Positions 5,295-8,173 of a stretch of DNA of 8,173 bases are shown here, in pieces (within the stretch, counting starts at the first letter, position 1; each line of letters opens with the position of its first letter). This stretch comes from an uncultured Lachnospiraceae bacterium (GTDB lineage: Bacteria; Bacillota; Clostridia; Lachnospirales; Lachnospiraceae): assembly GCA_946633495.1 (NCBI GenBank), contig CAMPAX010000103.1:1-8173 (forward strand), in the 5' to 3' direction. Under the pieces are notes generated by a model that searched no databases, was not told the origin of the DNA, and was given only the letters and a program-made list of their open reading frames with translations. The position numbers and the translations under genes were made by a program.

Positions 5295-8173
5295 ATGGGT
5301 CTTGGTACGGCACTCTTCGGCACGCACAGCGAGCGGGAGTTGAAAAGGATCGATCCGATCATCAGGAAGATCGAATCCATGGACGAGGAAATGCAGGCGC
5401 TTTCGGATGATGAACTGAAAGCGAAAACTGTTGAATTTAAAGAGCGTCTCGCAAAAGGGGAGACATTGGATGATATTCTCCCGGAGGCATTTGCCGTAGT
5501 CCGCGAGGCGGATTACCGTGTGCTTGGCATGAAGCCTTTCCGCGTGCAGCTGATCGGTGGTCTGATCCTGCATCAGGGACGTATCGCCGAGATGCGTACC
5601 GGTGAAGGTAAGACCCTGGTGTCTACACTGCCGGCATATCTGAACGCTCTGGACGGAAAGGGCGTACATATCGTCACGGTCAATGACTACCTGGCAAACC
5701 GTGACGCGGAGTGGATGGGCAAGGTTCACCGCTGGCTGGGACTTACCGTCGGTGTGATCCTGAACTCTCATACCAACGATCAGCGCCGGGAAGCATATAA
5801 CTGCGATATCACTTACATTACAAATAACGAGCTGGGCTTCGATTACCTGCGTGACAACATGGTGATCTATAAGGAACAGCTGGTGCAGCGGAGCCTGCAT
5901 TACTGCATCATCGACGAGGTGGACTCGGTCCTGATCGATGAGGCACGTACGCCGCTGATCATTTCCGGTCAGAGCGGGAAGTCCACGGACATTTACAAAA
6001 TGTGTGATTATATCGCACGCCGGATGACACGTGGTACTGCTTCCACCGAGATCAGCAAGATGGACGCCATCATGGGAAATGCCGTGAAGGAGGACGGCGA
6101 TTATCTTGTAAATGAGAAGGATAAGTACGTTGTGCTCACGGAACAGGGTGTGGCGGAGATCGAGAAATTCTTCCACATCGAGAACCTGGCGGATTCGGAG
6201 AATATCGAGATCCAGCATACCATGCTGCAGGCCTTGAAGGCGCATGCTTTGATGCATCGTGATCAGGATTACGTGGTAAAGGATGATGAGGTCCTGATCG
6301 TTGACGAGTTCACCGGACGTATCATGCCGGGACGTCGTTTCAATGACGGTCTGCATCAGTGTATCGAGGCAAAGGAGAATGTAAAGGTTAAGCGGGAGTC
6401 CAAGACTCTTGCAACCATTACCTTCCAGAACTTCTTTAACAAATATGAAAAGAAAGCCGGCATGACCGGTACCGCACAGACTGAGGAGAACGAGTTCCGT
6501 GAGATCTACAGCATGGACGTTGTTGTGATCCCCACGAACCTTCCCATCAAGCGTATAGATGAAGACGATGCCATTTTCAAGACAAAGCAGGAGAAGCTGA
6601 ATGCCATCATCGAAGATGTGGCAGAGACGCATGCGAAGGGTCAGCCGGTGCTGGTCGGTACCGTAAATATCGATTCTTCCGAGGAACTCAGCAAGCTGCT
6701 TCAGAAGCGTGGCATCGAGCACAAGGTACTGAATGCGAAGTATCATGAGCTTGAGGCAGAGATCATCGCGGATGCAGGTCAGAAGGGACGCGTAACCATT
6801 GCGACGAACATGGCCGGCCGTGGTACGGATATCAAGCTGGGCGAAGGCGTTAAGGAGCTGGGCGGTCTGAAGGTCATCGGTACCGAACGTCATGAATCCC
6901 GTCGAATCGACAATCAGCTGCGTGGACGTTCCGGACGTCAGGGTGACCCGGGACATTCCAAGTTCTATCTGTCTCTGGAGGACGATCTGATGCGTCTCTT
7001 CGGTTCCGAGCGTGTCATGCGTGTATATGACGCACTGCGCATTCCGGAGGGGCAGGAAATCCAGCATAAGACCATTACCAAGTTCGTGGAAAAGGCTCAG
7101 AAGAAGATCGAGTCCAACAACTTTGCGATCCGTAAGAACCTGCTGGAATATGACCAGGTGAACAACGAGCAGCGTGAGGTGATCTACGCGGAGCGTCGTA
7201 AGGTTCTGGACGGCGAGGATATGCACGAGACCGTGTTCAAGATGGTGATGGATACCGTGGAGTCCTATGTGGATAAGGTTGCCACCGACGAGGTTGCGCC
7301 GAAGGACTGGGATCTCCAGGAGTTAAATGATACGCTTCGCCCCATCGTTCCTTTGGAGAAGATCGTTCTTACCGAGGAAGAGCAGGAAGGCGTTCGTGCT
7401 GAGGACTTCAAGCAGCGTCTTTTGGATGAAGCCAAGGCGTTGTACGAGGCAAAAGAGAAAGAGATCACCGAGGCAGGCGGAGACATGCGGGAGATCGAGC
7501 GTGTTGCGCTTCTCAAGGTGGTTGATATGAAATGGATGGACAACATCGATGACATGGCTCAGCTGCGTCAGGGCATCGGTCTTCAGTCCATGGGCGGCCG
7601 GGATCCGGTAGTTGAATACAAGCTGGCCGGCTATGATATGTTCAATGCCATGATGGAATCCATCCGTCAGGATACGGCACGTTTCATCATGCACATCGCG
7701 ATCCGCAGACCGGAAGAGGAAGAAGGTCCCGGAAGAGGACCTGCTGCCCGGGATCACAGAGGACCGAAGGGCCGTCCGGCGCCGGCAAAACGTCCGGCAT
7801 CCCCGGATGAAGATCCGGAGCTGCAGGGTGAGAGACGGGAATATGGTCCCAACGGACCGGAAGAGGATATCGGCGGACCGGTAGAGGGACCGGAGGACTT
7901 CCCGGGAGCAAGCGGCCTTCCGGCAGAAGGACCCGAGGATTACGATGGACCGGCAGCGGAAGGTCCGGAAACCGCAAAAGCCATGACCGCAGAGGATGCC
8001 AGAAAGACAAATGCTGCACTTCAGAAGCTTGTCCGTCGTGAGGCGGTTGCGAAGGTGACCGGTACAAACAAAGACGAGACCATGAAACGCGGCCCCGTAA
8101 AGAAGAACAAAAAGATCATGCCCAATGATCCGTGTCCGTGCGGATCTGGATTGAAGTACAAGAAGTGCTGCGG
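5295..8173 (+). CDS. secA: Preprotein translocase ATPase SecA (3' end cut by window)
   Basis: Motor ATPase that drives preproteins through SecYEG at the membrane. The frame is open for 959 codons and runs off the window two bases into the next codon. Visible features are MGLGTALFGTHSERELKR at the start, KPFRVQLIGG (Q-motif region), Walker A MRTGEGKT (Lys106), Walker B/DEAD-like DEVD (207-210), DEARTPLIISG, FTGRIMPGRR, the mid-protein MTGTA, and motif VI QLRGRSGRQGDPG (541-553). The helical scaffold and wing follow. The tail has the zinc-binding SEC-C motif, with Cys947, Cys949, Cys958 and Cys959, so only a few residues should be missing. Compared with Bacillus SecA (841 residues) it is over 110 residues longer, mainly through a Pro/Gly/Glu-rich linker at about 805-895. 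ATG 5295 has GGAGGA 5 nt upstream. The complete motifs and SEC-C end mark this as the housekeeping SecA rather than an accessory SecA2, and prfB often follows in relatives. Confidence 0.97.
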   Translation, partial: MGLGTALFGTHSERELKRIDPIIRKIESMDEEMQALSDDELKAKTVEFKERLAKGETLDDILPEAFAVVREADYRVLGMKPFRVQLIGGLILHQGRIAEMRTGEGKTLVSTLPAYLNALDGKGVHIVTVNDYLANRDAEWMGKVHRWLGLTVGVILNSHTNDQRREAYNCDITYITNNELGFDYLRDNMVIYKEQLVQRSLHYCIIDEVDSVLIDEARTPLIISGQSGKSTDIYKMCDYIARRMTRGTASTEISKMDAIMGNAVKEDGDYLVNEKDKYVVLTEQGVAEIEKFFHIENLADSENIEIQHTMLQALKAHALMHRDQDYVVKDDEVLIVDEFTGRIMPGRRFNDGLHQCIEAKENVKVKRESKTLATITFQNFFNKYEKKAGMTGTAQTEENEFREIYSMDVVVIPTNLPIKRIDEDDAIFKTKQEKLNAIIEDVAETHAKGQPVLVGTVNIDSSEELSKLLQKRGIEHKVLNAKYHELEAEIIADAGQKGRVTIATNMAGRGTDIKLGEGVKELGGLKVIGTERHESRRIDNQLRGRSGRQGDPGHSKFYLSLEDDLMRLFGSERVMRVYDALRIPEGQEIQHKTITKFVEKAQKKIESNNFAIRKNLLEYDQVNNEQREVIYAERRKVLDGEDMHETVFKMVMDTVESYVDKVATDEVAPKDWDLQELNDTLRPIVPLEKIVLTEEEQEGVRAEDFKQRLLDEAKALYEAKEKEITEAGGDMREIERVALLKVVDMKWMDNIDDMAQLRQGIGLQSMGGRDPVVEYKLAGYDMFNAMMESIRQDTARFIMHIAIRRPEEEEGPGRGPAARDHRGPKGRPAPAKRPASPDEDPELQGERREYGPNGPEEDIGGPVEGPEDFPGASGLPAEGPEDYDGPAAEGPETAKAMTAEDARKTNAALQKLVRREAVAKVTGTNKDETMKRGPVKKNKKIMPNDPCPCGSGLKYKKCC
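7854..7953 (+). repeat. GGACCGG short repeats in the secA tail linker
   Basis: The heptamer GGACCGG recurs at 7854-7860, 7875-7881, 7887-7893 and 7947-7953, with near copies such as GGACCCG at 7929-7935. These encode a Gly-Pro-(Glu/Val/Ala) pattern (GPEED, GPVEGPED, GPED, GPAAEGPE) in the low-complexity linker before the SEC-C zinc motif. The pattern suggests growth of the linker by local duplication. Confidence 0.6.

Noticed and set aside
5155..5343. 62-codon frame starting at TTG that overlaps the secA start, considered as a secM/mifM-like regulatory leader peptide
   Set aside because: It has no Shine-Dalgarno, no signal or transmembrane segment and no arrest-like motif, and it overlaps secA out of frame.
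5244..7226. 660-codon open frame on the minus strand opposite secA
   Set aside because: It is the complement of secA, whose plus-strand reading is an unmistakable full-domain SecA. The antisense protein is Leu/His/Ile-rich without recognisable motifs, and I see no promoter or ribosome binding site for it. Strong codon bias in secA explains the absence of stops.

Overview
The window looks like chromosomal DNA from a low-to-mid-GC Firmicute, most likely a Lachnospiraceae-type member of the Clostridia. This rests on recognisable protein sequences (a long-form HPF next to secA, a Sua5-type TsaC next to rpiB, an SH3/NlpC-P60 secreted hydrolase), consensus sigma-A promoters, G-rich Shine-Dalgarno sites and hairpin-plus-T terminators. 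The species cannot be fixed from the sequence alone.

Layout. Positions 1-261 hold no convincing gene. There is a C-rich/G-rich hairpin that resembles the ends of IS200/IS605-type elements, then a 12-bp inverted repeat with A and T flanks that can terminate transcription from either side. Positions 262-1974 are a minus-strand pair, tsaC (Sua5 type) followed 63 nt later by rpiB. Positions 1975-2329 are a divergent control region. It has a plausible minus-strand promoter for tsaC, and a near-perfect sigma-A promoter for the next plus-strand gene that is overlapped by an exact match to the WalR (YycF) box. Positions 2330-3859 encode a secreted cell-wall hydrolase with a signal peptide, two bacterial SH3 domains, a charged/Ser-rich linker and a C-terminal NlpC/P60 domain. 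Positions 3860-4439 contain its terminator, a tight cluster of DnaA boxes beside AT-rich DNA, and the hpf promoter. Positions 4440-4970 are hpf (long form), closed by a strong terminator. Positions 5295 to the end are secA, from its own promoter; it is cut by the window edge just after the zinc-binding Cys pair, probably only a few residues before its end.

How the genes relate. They are mostly housekeeping: tRNA t6A synthesis (TsaC), pentose phosphate isomerisation (RpiB), peptidoglycan remodelling (NlpC/P60), ribosome hibernation (HPF) and protein export (SecA). The hpf-secA order is the same as in Bacillus, and tsaC-rpiB matches the Bacillus ywlC-ywlF neighbourhood without the intervening genes. 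No new multi-gene system is visible. The unusual content is regulatory: a DnaA-box cluster far from any dnaA gene, a WalR box lying on the start of a cell-wall hydrolase transcript, and a perfect inverted repeat at the predicted 5' end of the secA mRNA. The secA product also has an unusually long Pro/Gly/Glu-rich tail linker.
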